A stretch of 64,000 nt of DNA. Origin: Cohnella faecalis. GTDB taxonomy: Bacteria; Bacillota; Bacilli; Paenibacillales; Paenibacillaceae. Every line of letters begins with the position of its first letter. The first letter of the stretch is position 1. The position numbers were made by a program, and so were the translations under genes. The stretch covers positions 1,550,001 to 1,614,000 of the forward strand of contig NZ_QXJM01000039.1 of the NCBI RefSeq assembly GCF_003570905.1, read 5' to 3'. Under the pieces are notes generated by a model. It was not told where the DNA came from and searched no databases. It saw nothing but the letters and a program-made list of their open reading frames with translations. Below are positions 1 through 8,301 of this stretch, piece by piece.

Positions 1-261
1 CTAACTGATCTACAATATTTGCAAAGACGAACATTAACATCTTTATGTATGAATGGCCAGCTTTATGGTCTGCATTGGAACGGTAGCACGCAAATCGAGC
101 CTGAATTTGGGCTGTACGATACTGGAGAGCAGTCTTTTAATTTTTTTGTATCGAATTTATTAAGTACTTTGGATAATAGTACGATCAGTCAATCAAAACC
201 ATTATGGTTTCCTGAATCAAAGCAATCTAGAGTACTTCTCAAGAAGAGCATAAGTGTTTAG
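1..261 (+). CDS. Unidentified protein, C-terminal 86 residues only
   Basis: The reading frame is open from the first base of the window to a TAA at 259-261, so the 5' end of the gene lies outside. The visible part has no motif I recognise; it is hydrophilic, contains two tryptophans in WNGS and LWFPES contexts, and ends in a basic stretch (LLKKSISV). The stretch is clearly more AT-rich than the operon that follows. It is separated from that operon by about 340 bases containing a hairpin terminator. Function unknown; I am confident only that the frame stays open to this stop. Confidence 0.4.
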   Translation, partial: LTDLQYLQRRTLTSLCMNGQLYGLHWNGSTQIEPEFGLYDTGEQSFNFFVSNLLSTLDNSTISQSKPLWFPESKQSRVLLKKSISV

Positions 262-419
262 AAAGCTTAGCTAATAAAATGTTGCATTAACTTCCCGAGA
301 TATCGAAATAGTATCGATCATTAAAGTCACTGCAATGAGCATGGAGACTTACAATGTGCTTAACGACAAGCTTGATTTGTATGGAACGAAAGCCGATCCA
401 TACTCATTGCTTTAACCTT

Positions 420-463
420 AAACCTTGATCGAGTGCCCGTCACTCGGCCAAGGTTTTTCTTTT
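420..463 (+). terminator. Rho-independent terminator upstream of the condensing-enzyme operon
   Basis: AAACCTTG (420-427) pairs with CAAGGTTT (449-456), and inside it CGAGTG (430-435) pairs with CACTCG (441-446) around a CCCGT loop. A T-rich tail (TTTTTCTTTT) follows. It insulates the partial upstream gene or a short transcript from the operon starting at 602. Confidence 0.8.
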
Positions 464-496
464 CATTCGCAGTCTGGAAAAGGAGGTTCGCGTTTT

Positions 497-524
497 TTGT
501 CGAAATAGGGGGAGGTACTATAAA
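497..524 (+). promoter_or_regulatory. Predicted sigma-A promoter of the OleA/OleD-like operon
   Basis: TTGTCG (497-502) and TATAAA (519-524) are separated by 16 bases, about 78 bases upstream of the chosen start at 602 and downstream of the terminator at 420-463. Seen by eye only; no operator-like dyad is obvious beside it. Confidence 0.4.
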
Positions 525-601
525 AAATCGGTACTGTTTAAGGATTCTTCCGTCCATTTAGAATGAGATTGTATCGTATGCCGGAAAGCGGAGGGATTGT
601 C

Positions 602-1603
602 ATGAAGACGAGGCGCGTCAAAATACTCGGTACCGGAAAATATATGCCTAGTCGAATGGTGACAGATGAGGAAATGGACCTGCGTCTTGGGACGCCGCGA
701 GGCTGGGTTCGCAAAATGACCGATGTTGCTGTTCGCCATTTTGCAAGCGACGAAGAAACCGCATCCTATATGGGAGCGAGAGCGGCTAAGGCGGCTCTTG
801 CGGAAGCGGGACTAAGCCTTGCAGATATAGACTGTCTCGTATGCACGAGCGGGACGAGAGAGCAGGCGCTGCCCAGCACGGCCTCTTTGATCCAACAGGC
901 GCTTGGCGAAGAGCTGTACGGCGTTCCCGCGTTCGACATCGATGCGACTTGCATCAGCTTCCTTGTTGGTCTTGATATAATGTCTTATTTAATAGAGGCG
1001 GGGCGTTACCGTCATGTGCTGCTCGTATCGACCGAGATCGCATCGGTCGGCTTGAATTGGAACGATAAAAAGAGCGCGGCATTGTTCGGAGACGGAGCGG
1101 CTGCCGTCGTCATCGGTCCTTCCGCAGGAGAAGACAAATCCGGCATCGTCGGAGCTTCGATTCGAACGTACAGCAATGGGGCGAGGCTGTCGGAAATACG
1201 CGGCGGCGGTACGCGCATACATCCGCGTGAGCATAATGCGGAGACGGAAGCCGACTTTCTATTTCGGATGAACGGAGAAGCCATTTTCAAAATGGCCTCG
1301 AAGCTGCTTCCGGGCTTTGTCGATGAACTGCTGGCCCCTTCCGGTTCCCGAATGGCCGATTTTCAAGCCGTTATTCCGCATCAGGGAAGCGCAATGGCCA
1401 TGAGGCTTATGAGAAAGAAGCTCGGCATTTCCGCAGAGCAGCTCGTGTACATCACTCCGAACCACGGCAATACGATTGCCGCTTCGATTCCTATGGGCTT
1501 GCATGAAGCGGTGAGCCAAGGGAAGGTCCGACGCGGCGACCGGGTGCTGTTGATCGGTACGGCTGCCGGGCTGTCGCTCGGAGGGATGATCCTTGACTAT
1601 TGA
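602..1603 (+). CDS. FabH/OleA-like 3-oxoacyl-ACP synthase III family condensing enzyme
   Basis: A 333-residue thiolase-fold condensing enzyme. The Cys-His-Asn catalytic set is visible: Cys117 in DATCISF, His260 in IPHQG and Asn290 in NHGN, with glycine-rich GDGAA and the C-terminal GTAAGLSLGG typical of KAS III proteins. I chose ATG 602 because GGAGGG (590-595) sits six bases before it; the frame also opens at 563 but without a ribosome site. Family members join an acyl-CoA or acyl-enzyme to malonyl-ACP (FabH) or to a second acyl-CoA (OleA). The OleD-like reductase two genes downstream favours an OleA-like head-to-head condensation yielding a beta-keto acid, but the substrate is inferred. First gene of the operon; it overlaps the next gene by 11 bases. 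Confidence 0.85.
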   Translation: MKTRRVKILGTGKYMPSRMVTDEEMDLRLGTPRGWVRKMTDVAVRHFASDEETASYMGARAAKAALAEAGLSLADIDCLVCTSGTREQALPSTASLIQQALGEELYGVPAFDIDATCISFLVGLDIMSYLIEAGRYRHVLLVSTEIASVGLNWNDKKSAALFGDGAAAVVIGPSAGEDKSGIVGASIRTYSNGARLSEIRGGGTRIHPREHNAETEADFLFRMNGEAIFKMASKLLPGFVDELLAPSGSRMADFQAVIPHQGSAMAMRLMRKKLGISAEQLVYITPNHGNTIAASIPMGLHEAVSQGKVRRGDRVLLIGTAAGLSLGGMILDY

Positions 1604-2822
1604 ACACTTCTCCGACGATATTCGCTTGACGATTTTGCTCACAGGAGGACGAGCGCCGGTCACGCTTGAGTTGGCGCGTTCCTTCCATTCCGCAGGCCAT
1701 CGGGTGCTCGTCGCGGAGAGCGCGCGTTACCACTTATGCCGCGTGTCGCGGGCGGTAGAGCGCAGCTTTCAAGTTCCTCCTCCTAATGAGAATACGAAGT
1801 CTTATCTCGACGCTATCGAATCGATCGTAACAAGCGAGCGGGTCGACGTTATCATTCCGACTTGCGAGGAAATTTTTTTCATAGCCAAAGGGCTAGATCG
1901 TTTACGCCGGCATTGTACGGTATGGGCGGCTCCAACCGAACAGCTAGGGGAACTGCACGACAAATGGAGGTTTGTCTTGCTGGCTGAGCGGCTCGGGTTA
2001 ACGACGCCGCAATCCAAGCTCATTCGGACGCGCGAGGAATGGCAGGCTCTGGCCGAGGCTGAGCGGCTAAACGACGATCTCGTTCTGAAGCCCGCGTATT
2101 CGCGCTTCGCATCGCAGGTGCTGTTTCTGGCCAAAGAGCATTCCCATGCGAAAAGAAGACAAGTTCTGTCAAATATAATATCCGCCGCCGTCCCGAAAAC
2201 GCCGTGGATCGCACAGCGCCATGTTTATGGTCGGCACATTTGCACCTATAGCGTCGCTTACGAAGGGGATTTGATCGCACATGCGGCATATCCGTGCCAA
2301 TACCGCGTCGGCCAAGGCGCGACGGTCTATTTTAAGCCGCTCGAACATAAGGCTGCGCAAAAGTGGGTTCGAAAGCTTGTAAAAGCAATCCGTTTTACGG
2401 GACAAATCGCCTTCGATTTCATTGAAGAGGAAGACGGCGGACTGTATGCGCTCGAATGCAACCCGCGCGCAACGAGCGGCGTTCACCTTTTTGGCGAGGA
2501 CGGCGGGCTTGTGCAAGCGTTTCTTCGGCCGCAAGAGCTGAGGGAGTCCGGAGCCGTTCTAACGCCGAAGCCATCGAACGGCGCTATGCTGGCTCCGGCG
2601 ATGTTTGCTTCCGGTATCGGCGGCATTCGCAGCTTTCGCGAGCTGCGCAGCTGGCACCAAGCGTTTCGTTCGGCTCGCGATGTCGTGTTCAGCCGTAAGG
2701 ATATGCAGCCTAGCGTCGAGCAGCTGCGCGTTCTGATTGACGCATGGCGGACAAGCCGTGCTCGCGGCATTAAGCTTGTGCATGCAACGACGATCGATAT
2801 CGAATGGAACGGTGATGCATGA
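1593..2822 (+). CDS. ATP-grasp domain ligase
   Basis: A 409-residue protein starting at TTG 1593, set by GGAGGG at 1580-1585, with the 5' end inside the condensing-enzyme gene. The N-terminal part has a Rossmann-like pre-ATP-grasp segment (ILLTGGRAPVTLELARSF), followed by ATP-grasp elements: the lysine strand DLVLKPAYSRF, the IAQRHVYGRHI strand, and the Mg-binding motif ALECNPRATSG. ATP-grasp enzymes make an acyl-phosphate and join it to an amine or thiol; the substrate here is unknown. In the operon it could couple the beta-keto or beta-hydroxy acid to an amino compound. It overlaps the next gene by ATGA, indicating translational coupling. Confidence 0.8.
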   Translation: MTIEHFSDDIRLTILLTGGRAPVTLELARSFHSAGHRVLVAESARYHLCRVSRAVERSFQVPPPNENTKSYLDAIESIVTSERVDVIIPTCEEIFFIAKGLDRLRRHCTVWAAPTEQLGELHDKWRFVLLAERLGLTTPQSKLIRTREEWQALAEAERLNDDLVLKPAYSRFASQVLFLAKEHSHAKRRQVLSNIISAAVPKTPWIAQRHVYGRHICTYSVAYEGDLIAHAAYPCQYRVGQGATVYFKPLEHKAAQKWVRKLVKAIRFTGQIAFDFIEEEDGGLYALECNPRATSGVHLFGEDGGLVQAFLRPQELRESGAVLTPKPSNGAMLAPAMFASGIGGIRSFRELRSWHQAFRSARDVVFSRKDMQPSVEQLRVLIDAWRTSRARGIKLVHATTIDIEWNGDA

Positions 2823-3814
2823 CGAACGCATTGGTAACCGGGGCTACCGGATTTCTCGGGCAGCATGTCTGCTTGAGATTAAATCGAATGGGATGGAATG
2901 TAACCGGAATGGGACGAAGCGAGTCTGTCGGCGCAAGTCTTGAAAAGCAGGGCGTTCGATTCGTTCAGGCTGATTTGCGCGATGAGGAGTCCGTCGTTCG
3001 CGCTTGCGCAGGCCAAGAGGTCGTCTTTCATTGCGGAGCGTTATCTTCGCCTTGGGGACCGTATCGAGAATTTGAAGCTGTCAATGTTGGCGGCACTAAG
3101 CATGTCGCCGCCGGCTGCCGGAAACATGAGGTGCGGCGGTTCATTCATATTTCTACGCCAACCATCTATTTCGACAATCGGGATCGCTTGGACATTCGCG
3201 AGGATGACCGGCTTCCGGCAAAGCCGATTAATGCGTATGCGGCAACCAAGCTGCTGGCGGAGCGGGTTGCTTTCCAGGCGTTCGCAGACGGACAGCCCGG
3301 TCTCATTCTGCGTCCGCGCGCCATATTCGGTCCGCTCGACCGTGCGCTGTTTCCGCGCCTCATGAGAGCGAACGATTCGCGCGGGATTCCGCTTATCAAG
3401 GGAGGAAACGTTAGGCTTGATCTTACGTACGTTGACAACGTCGTAGACGCGATGCTGCTTGGCTGGGAAGCGCCGCATGAGGCGCTCGGCCAAGCTTATA
3501 ACATAACGAACGGCGAGCCGGCCATTTTGCGCAACGTATTGGAGAAGCTGTTCGCCATGATGGGAGTCCGCCTCCGCACACGGACTATTCCTTATCCGGT
3601 TGCTTATGGCGCGGCGGCTTTATTGGAATGGAGTCATCGTATGTTGCCGGTGTTGGGAGAGCCGGCGTTGACTCGTTACACGATAGGCGTAATGTCCAGA
3701 AGTCAGACTCTGGACATTACGTTGGCTCGCGAACGGCTCGGATATGCTCCGCGAGTCGGTCTGCATGAAGGATTGCGGGCATTTGCCGAATGGTGGAGTT
3801 CGATAGGGCGGTGA
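2819..3814 (+). CDS. NAD(P)-dependent epimerase/dehydratase, 3beta-HSD/OleD-like reductase
   Basis: 331 residues with an extended-SDR fold. The dinucleotide motif TGATGFLG is at residues 7-14, FHCGALSSPWGPY at about 70-82, a serine/threonine-rich strand STPTIYF at 112-118 and the catalytic YAATK (Tyr140, Lys144). The ALSSPWGPY and TPTIYF segments are characteristic of the OleD/3-beta-hydroxysteroid dehydrogenase branch, which reduces the beta-keto acid made by OleA. It starts at ATG 2819, overlapping the stop of the ATP-grasp gene. The OleD-like assignment rests on motif resemblance plus the OleA-like neighbour; a sugar-nucleotide epimerase is less likely but not excluded. Confidence 0.8.
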   Translation: MTNALVTGATGFLGQHVCLRLNRMGWNVTGMGRSESVGASLEKQGVRFVQADLRDEESVVRACAGQEVVFHCGALSSPWGPYREFEAVNVGGTKHVAAGCRKHEVRRFIHISTPTIYFDNRDRLDIREDDRLPAKPINAYAATKLLAERVAFQAFADGQPGLILRPRAIFGPLDRALFPRLMRANDSRGIPLIKGGNVRLDLTYVDNVVDAMLLGWEAPHEALGQAYNITNGEPAILRNVLEKLFAMMGVRLRTRTIPYPVAYGAAALLEWSHRMLPVLGEPALTRYTIGVMSRSQTLDITLARERLGYAPRVGLHEGLRAFAEWWSSIGR

Positions 3815-3819
3815 CTAAG

Positions 3820-4725
3820 ATGACGATGAACACACCACAAACGATAATGCCGAGAGGCTCTGCGACAGCGACGGTTGCTTCGGATGCGCTCGTTGAGCTG
3901 CAATTGTTGACAGCAGGATTTTGTCGGCATCCCGAATTTTTGACGCTGCGCGGCGGCGCGCTGAAGCCCGTTCCGTTTCCGGCGGGATTTGCCGTCATAC
4001 GGCATCCGCGTCACGGCTATATCCTTTTCGATACCGGGTACTCGGCCCGTTTTTTTGACGAGACGAAGCGGTTCCCCGCATTATTGTATCGGATGATGAC
4101 CCCCGTAACGTTCAGCGAAAAAGATAGCGCCGTTAACCAACTGCGGCGGCAAGGAATTGAAGCGGAAGACATTCGATATGTCGTGCTGTCCCATTTTCAT
4201 GCCGACCACGTAGCGGGCATACGCGATTTTCCTCATGCCAGCTTTCTATATAAAAAAGAGGCGTATGCCGCCGTCAAAAATCTCGGTTCATTCGCTTCCG
4301 TCAAAGCCGGATACCTGCCCGGACTGCTTCCGGAAAATTTCGAGAAACGATCTCTGTTCATTGAAGAAGCAAACAGATGCAGGCTGCCGAACGATTTTCC
4401 ATTTTTGACGGGCTATGATCTGCTCGGTGACGGGAGCTTGATCGCGGTTGACGTACCGGGGCATGCGGCAGGGCAGATCGGATTGTTTCTGTCGACGGCG
4501 TCCAGCGATTACTTTTTGTGTGCGGATGCGGTTTGGTCGAGCCGGGCTTTTCAAGAGCGCCGCAAGCCACATGCGGCAGCCCGGCTCATCATGGCCGATC
4601 ATAGACACTATGCGGATACGTTTGAGCGGCTTTGCCTTTTGCATCGGCAATATCCGCATATTCGAATCATACCGAGCCATTGCGGAGAGGCGCTTCTGCA
4701 GCGTACGGGGGAGGAACAAATGTGA
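3820..4725 (+). CDS. Metallo-beta-lactamase-fold hydrolase (lactonase-like)
   Basis: 301 residues. The metal-binding motif HFHADH is at residues 125-130, preceded by the FDTGYS strand and followed by later metal ligands (VPGHAAGQIGLF and PSHCG). The arrangement resembles N-acyl-homoserine-lactonase-type hydrolases. I prefer ATG 3820, preceded by AGGGCGG, over ATG 3790, which has no ribosome site and would overlap the previous gene. In a pathway with an adenylating enzyme and a reductase it could open a lactone or thioester intermediate; that role is inference. Its stop overlaps the GTG start of the next gene. Confidence 0.8.
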   Translation: MTMNTPQTIMPRGSATATVASDALVELQLLTAGFCRHPEFLTLRGGALKPVPFPAGFAVIRHPRHGYILFDTGYSARFFDETKRFPALLYRMMTPVTFSEKDSAVNQLRRQGIEAEDIRYVVLSHFHADHVAGIRDFPHASFLYKKEAYAAVKNLGSFASVKAGYLPGLLPENFEKRSLFIEEANRCRLPNDFPFLTGYDLLGDGSLIAVDVPGHAAGQIGLFLSTASSDYFLCADAVWSSRAFQERRKPHAAARLIMADHRHYADTFERLCLLHRQYPHIRIIPSHCGEALLQRTGEEQM

Positions 4726-6067
4726 AGGGGCTTGCCGCTTTGCTAATGCAGTACATTCGCGTCCGTTACGGGCGAAGGTGGTCCAATCGCGAGGCGTTCG
4801 GGCGCTGGCAAGAACGCCAAGTGCTCCGGCAGCTTCGATACGTACAAGCAAACTCGCCTTATTACAGGGAGCTGTGGGGGGATCGGCCGCTTACGCAGTG
4901 GAGACAGTTTCCGGCAATCGACAAAGCCGCGATGATGAAACATTTCGATCGTCTCAATACGGCCGGTATCCGAAAGGAGGCTGCGATGGAGGTCGCGCTG
5001 AAAGCGGAAAGCTCCCGTAATTTTCATCCGCGCATCGGAGATATCACTGTCGGCTTGTCGTCCGGAACGTCGGGGAGCCGCGGCTTGTTTCTCGTCAGCG
5101 AACGCGAGCAGGCGGCTTGGTCCGGCACTATGTTGGCGAAGCTGCTGCCGGGTCCGCTGTGGAAGGCTGAGAAAGTCGCTTTCTTCCTTCGGGCGAACAG
5201 CAATTTGTACGAATCCGTTCGGAGCGGCAAGCTGCAGTTTGAATATTTCGATCTGCTTGAGCCGATCGAGCGGCATGTGGAGCGACTGAACGATTATCGG
5301 CCCGGAATATGGGCCGCGCCTCCGTCCGTGCTCCGTATGCTCGCCGAGAAAAAGCGCGAGGGGCAATTGACGACGATTCCTCATCGAATCATTTCCGTCG
5401 CCGAAGTGCTCGATCCGATTGACGCTGCAATGATCCAAGAGACGTTCGGCTTGCCGTTGCATCAAGTATATCAATGCACGGAAGGATTCCTCGCAAGCAC
5501 GTGCCGGTACGGAACGCTGCATTTGAATGAGGATGTCGTCCATATTGAGAAGGAGTATGTTCAAGGGGAGCTATCCGCTCGCAAATTCGTGCCAATCGTT
5601 ACCGATTTCTCTCGCACGACGCAGCCTATTATCCGTTATCGGTTGAACGATGTGCTGACGGAAGCCGCGACGCCGTGTCCGTGCGGCTCCGTCTTTACGG
5701 CGATCGAGCAGATCGAGGGCGGTGCGACGATATCTTTTATATGGAGAGCGCAGCGGACGGGAGACTTACTCCGATTTTCCCCGATTATATGACACGCGCC
5801 ATTCTTGCCGCTTCCCCGGCGATTGAAGAATACCGGGTTGTTCAGCAGGGAGGAGAGGAGCTGGAAATCGAGCTTCTAACTGCTGCCGAATCTGATCGGG
5901 AAGAGGTTGAACGGCAAGTATCGGCTTCGATTGGAGCGCTGATGCGCAGGTTAAACTGCCGCATCCCGAATCTCGCTTTTGCAGCCTATTCTTATAAGCC
6001 GGGGCTTCGAAAGCTAAGACGCGTAGAAAGGAGATGGCAGATTGAGCACTCGCATCTTCCTCTATGA
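4722..6067 (+). CDS. F390-synthetase-related adenylate-forming enzyme (frameshift near 5720)
   Basis: Member of the phenylacetate-CoA-ligase/F390-synthetase branch of adenylate-forming enzymes, which activate a carboxylate with ATP. The start is GTG 4722 (GGAGG at 4710-4714). Visible motifs are LSSGTSGSRG (phosphate loop), HQVYQCTEG, and IIRYRLND followed by CPCGS, a typical PaaK-like hinge region. The frame breaks at about 5717-5722 within GAGGGCGGTGC: before it the protein reads IEQIEG, and the natural continuation RCDDIFYMES lies one frame back. Restoring one base gives about 448 residues, the normal size of the family; the unshifted frame stops early at 5792. The tail overlaps the next gene by 26 bases. 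Probably intact in the organism. Confidence 0.8.
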
Positions 6068-7196
6068 ACGCGCCAACCTCGAACGGATCGATTGGCCGGA
6101 CTCGGTGGACGGCCGCTATGCGAGAGCTTATTTGGAGCCGCTCGTGCGCGAAGGGACCGACCGGTACATCCGCAATGTCAGAACGACAATGCTTCTTATG
6201 CGGATAGACGATCTCATTCTGCCCATAACGGTCAACGACGGCGAGTACGACAATTGCTACGTTTGCTCTCCGTACACGCATTATATACGCTATGCCAAGC
6301 GCGAGCTGGAGTTATTGAACCGCCCGGTCATGGAAAAAAGCTTGTCCGCGCTGCTCGATGTGTTAGGTTATTTTATGAAAAGATCGCATTTGAACCGAGT
6401 TGTACACATCAATAACTGGCTTTTGTCGACGAACCTGTATCCCCCTCTTTCGGGTGAACAGGCCAAAGCCGTTTTGAACGCGGTGCGTGAGGCGTTCCCC
6501 GAGCATGCGATCGTGTTCCGTTCGTTATGTCCTTCGCTTCATGCGGAGATGATTGCCGACCTGCGAGCTGAAGGCTGCAAGCTGGTGCCCAGCCGACAGA
6601 TCTATTTGTACCGGTCGAACGATCCGACTTTCGGGAATGCCAAAGCTCGCTGGCTTCTGAAGCGGGATTACGAGCTGCTTTCCGACAACGGGTACGAGTT
6701 TGTTTCTGCGGGGGACATAACGGACGATGATATATCACGGATTGTCGAATTGTACGCGATGCTCTATTTGGATAAATATTCATATGACAATCCGCAATTC
6801 AATGAGGAGTTTATCCGCTTGGCCAAGCGATCCGGCGCGCTGACGCTGTACGGACTGCGCAAAAACGGGCGATTGGACGCCGTTATGGGATATTTTAGCC
6901 GCACCGGAGTTATGACGACGCCTTTGTTCGGCTATGATACGACGCTGCCTCAATCCGTCGGGCTATACCGCATGCTGTCGGCTTGCCTGATGCGTCAAGC
7001 CCGCGAGACCGGCCATTTGCTCCATGAGAGCGCAGGCGCAGCACAATTCAAACGAAATCGCGGGGCGATTGCCGAAATTGAATATTCTGCGGTATTTGAC
7101 AGGCATTTGCCGCTTGGAAGACGATGGTGTTGGTCTCTTTTGGAGCGGCTTTTGAACGGTATCGGCGTTCCGCTCATGCGCAAGCTTAAGCTATAG
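6042..7196 (+). CDS. GNAT/FemAB-like acyltransferase
   Basis: 384 residues from TTG 6042, preceded by AGAAAGGAG. The C-terminal half resembles the GNAT fold seen in FemAB-like aminoacyl- or acyl-transferases: DRISRIVELYAMLY-like helix, a TLYGLRKNGRLDAVMGYF strand pair, and LLHESAGAAQFKRNRGA near the end. The N-terminal half has no motif I can name. The gene lies inside the operon and its start is buried in the end of the adenylating-enzyme gene, so it very likely acts on the same product, for example as the transferase that accepts an activated acyl group. Family level is moderately sure; substrate unknown. Confidence 0.6.
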   Translation: MSTRIFLYERANLERIDWPDSVDGRYARAYLEPLVREGTDRYIRNVRTTMLLMRIDDLILPITVNDGEYDNCYVCSPYTHYIRYAKRELELLNRPVMEKSLSALLDVLGYFMKRSHLNRVVHINNWLLSTNLYPPLSGEQAKAVLNAVREAFPEHAIVFRSLCPSLHAEMIADLRAEGCKLVPSRQIYLYRSNDPTFGNAKARWLLKRDYELLSDNGYEFVSAGDITDDDISRIVELYAMLYLDKYSYDNPQFNEEFIRLAKRSGALTLYGLRKNGRLDAVMGYFSRTGVMTTPLFGYDTTLPQSVGLYRMLSACLMRQARETGHLLHESAGAAQFKRNRGAIAEIEYSAVFDRHLPLGRRWCWSLLERLLNGIGVPLMRKLKL

Positions 7197-7233
7197 TAGG
7201 GAAATAAACGGCAAAGGAAGAGAGCGATCCCCA

Positions 7234-8103
7234 ATGTCTCAAAGCGCAGATCGACTGGAATATCCAACCAGAGAACGTATTGCCATCGTTACGGGTACGT
7301 CAAGCGGTTTCGGCATGCTTACGGCGGTTGAACTGGCCCGCAAGAACTATCGCGTTATTGCGACCATGCGAAACCCTGAACGGGCGATCGAACTGCGTGA
7401 GCGAGCCGAACGCGCCGGGGTAACCGAACGGATCGAGATCCACGGCCTGGATGTGACGGATTCGCTCTCGATTGAGCGAGTCGTCGCCGATACGCTCCGC
7501 GTTCATGGACGAATCGACGTGCTCGTCAACAATGCCGGGTTCGCCGTAGGCGGGTTCGTAGAAGAAGTGTCGATGGAAAGCTGGCGGCGGCAGATGGAGA
7601 CCAACTTTTTTGGGCTAGTGGCCGTGACCCAAAGCGTTATTCCCGCCATGAGGCAGCAACGGAGCGGTTTGATAATCAACATCGGCAGCATTAGCGGCCG
7701 AATGGGGTTTCCCGGCTATGCGCCATATGCGGCCTCCAAGTTTGCCGTCGAAGGGTTCAGCGAAAGCTTGCGCCATGAGCTGGCTCCGTTCGGAATCAGC
7801 GTCGTGCTGGTGGAGCCGGGCGCTTATCGGACGCCGATCTGGGACAAAGGGCTGGAGCAAATCAGTGGTTCCGACAATTCCCCCTACATACACAGACTTA
7901 GGGCGATTCTTCGTTATTCGCGCCGAGCGGCCGAAACCGCACCCGATCCGCAGCAGGTTGCGGATTTGATCGGGCGGCTCGCCGGTGCTCGGTCTCCTCG
8001 TCTGCGCTACCCGATCGGCCGCGGGTCGCTTCTTGCGCTTTGGGGGAAGGCGCTGCTTCCTTGGAAGTGGTTCGAGCGCCTCATCGAGCGGGGAACGCGT
8101 TGA
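7234..8103 (+). CDS. Short-chain dehydrogenase/reductase (SDR)
   Basis: 289-residue classical SDR. The cofactor motif TGTSSGFG is at residues 20-27, NNAG at 99-102, the catalytic serine in GSISG at about 152, and YAASK (Tyr165, Lys169). The PGAYRTPI segment after it is the usual substrate-loop position. It begins at ATG 7234 after AAGGAAGAGAG, 37 bases behind the transferase gene, and is the last gene before a strong terminator. It probably performs a redox step on the operon's product or supplies a reduced precursor. Confidence 0.85.
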   Translation: MSQSADRLEYPTRERIAIVTGTSSGFGMLTAVELARKNYRVIATMRNPERAIELRERAERAGVTERIEIHGLDVTDSLSIERVVADTLRVHGRIDVLVNNAGFAVGGFVEEVSMESWRRQMETNFFGLVAVTQSVIPAMRQQRSGLIINIGSISGRMGFPGYAPYAASKFAVEGFSESLRHELAPFGISVVLVEPGAYRTPIWDKGLEQISGSDNSPYIHRLRAILRYSRRAAETAPDPQQVADLIGRLAGARSPRLRYPIGRGSLLALWGKALLPWKWFERLIERGTR

Positions 8104-8151
8104 GGAGATTATCGAATTTGCCGATGTTCGATCCCGCCGCTAGGATCCCTT

Positions 8152-8197
8152 GCTAAATCAAAAACGCAGTCCATCCGGACTGCGTTTTTGATTTAGC
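8152..8197. terminator. Bidirectional-looking terminator with a 21-bp stem
   Basis: GCTAAATCAAAAACGCAGTCC (8152-8172, given in full because the stem is 21 bp: arms end at the ATCC loop, 8173-8176) pairs perfectly with 8177-8197. The right arm carries TTTTTG and the left arm CAAAAA, so it can terminate in both directions. It closes the seven-gene operon. Confidence 0.9.
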
Positions 8198-8301
8198 GGG
8201 AAGGGAACGAATGAAGGACAAGTCTTGTGAGTTTTTTGAGAGGCTGATAACTTAGAATTAAATGATCCAAAAATGAAAAATCAGGGATAGGGAGTATTTT
8301 C

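Noticed and set aside
563-601. Upstream start for the condensing enzyme
   Set aside because: ATG 563 adds 13 non-conserved residues and lacks a ribosome site, whereas ATG 602 is ideally spaced from GGAGGG.
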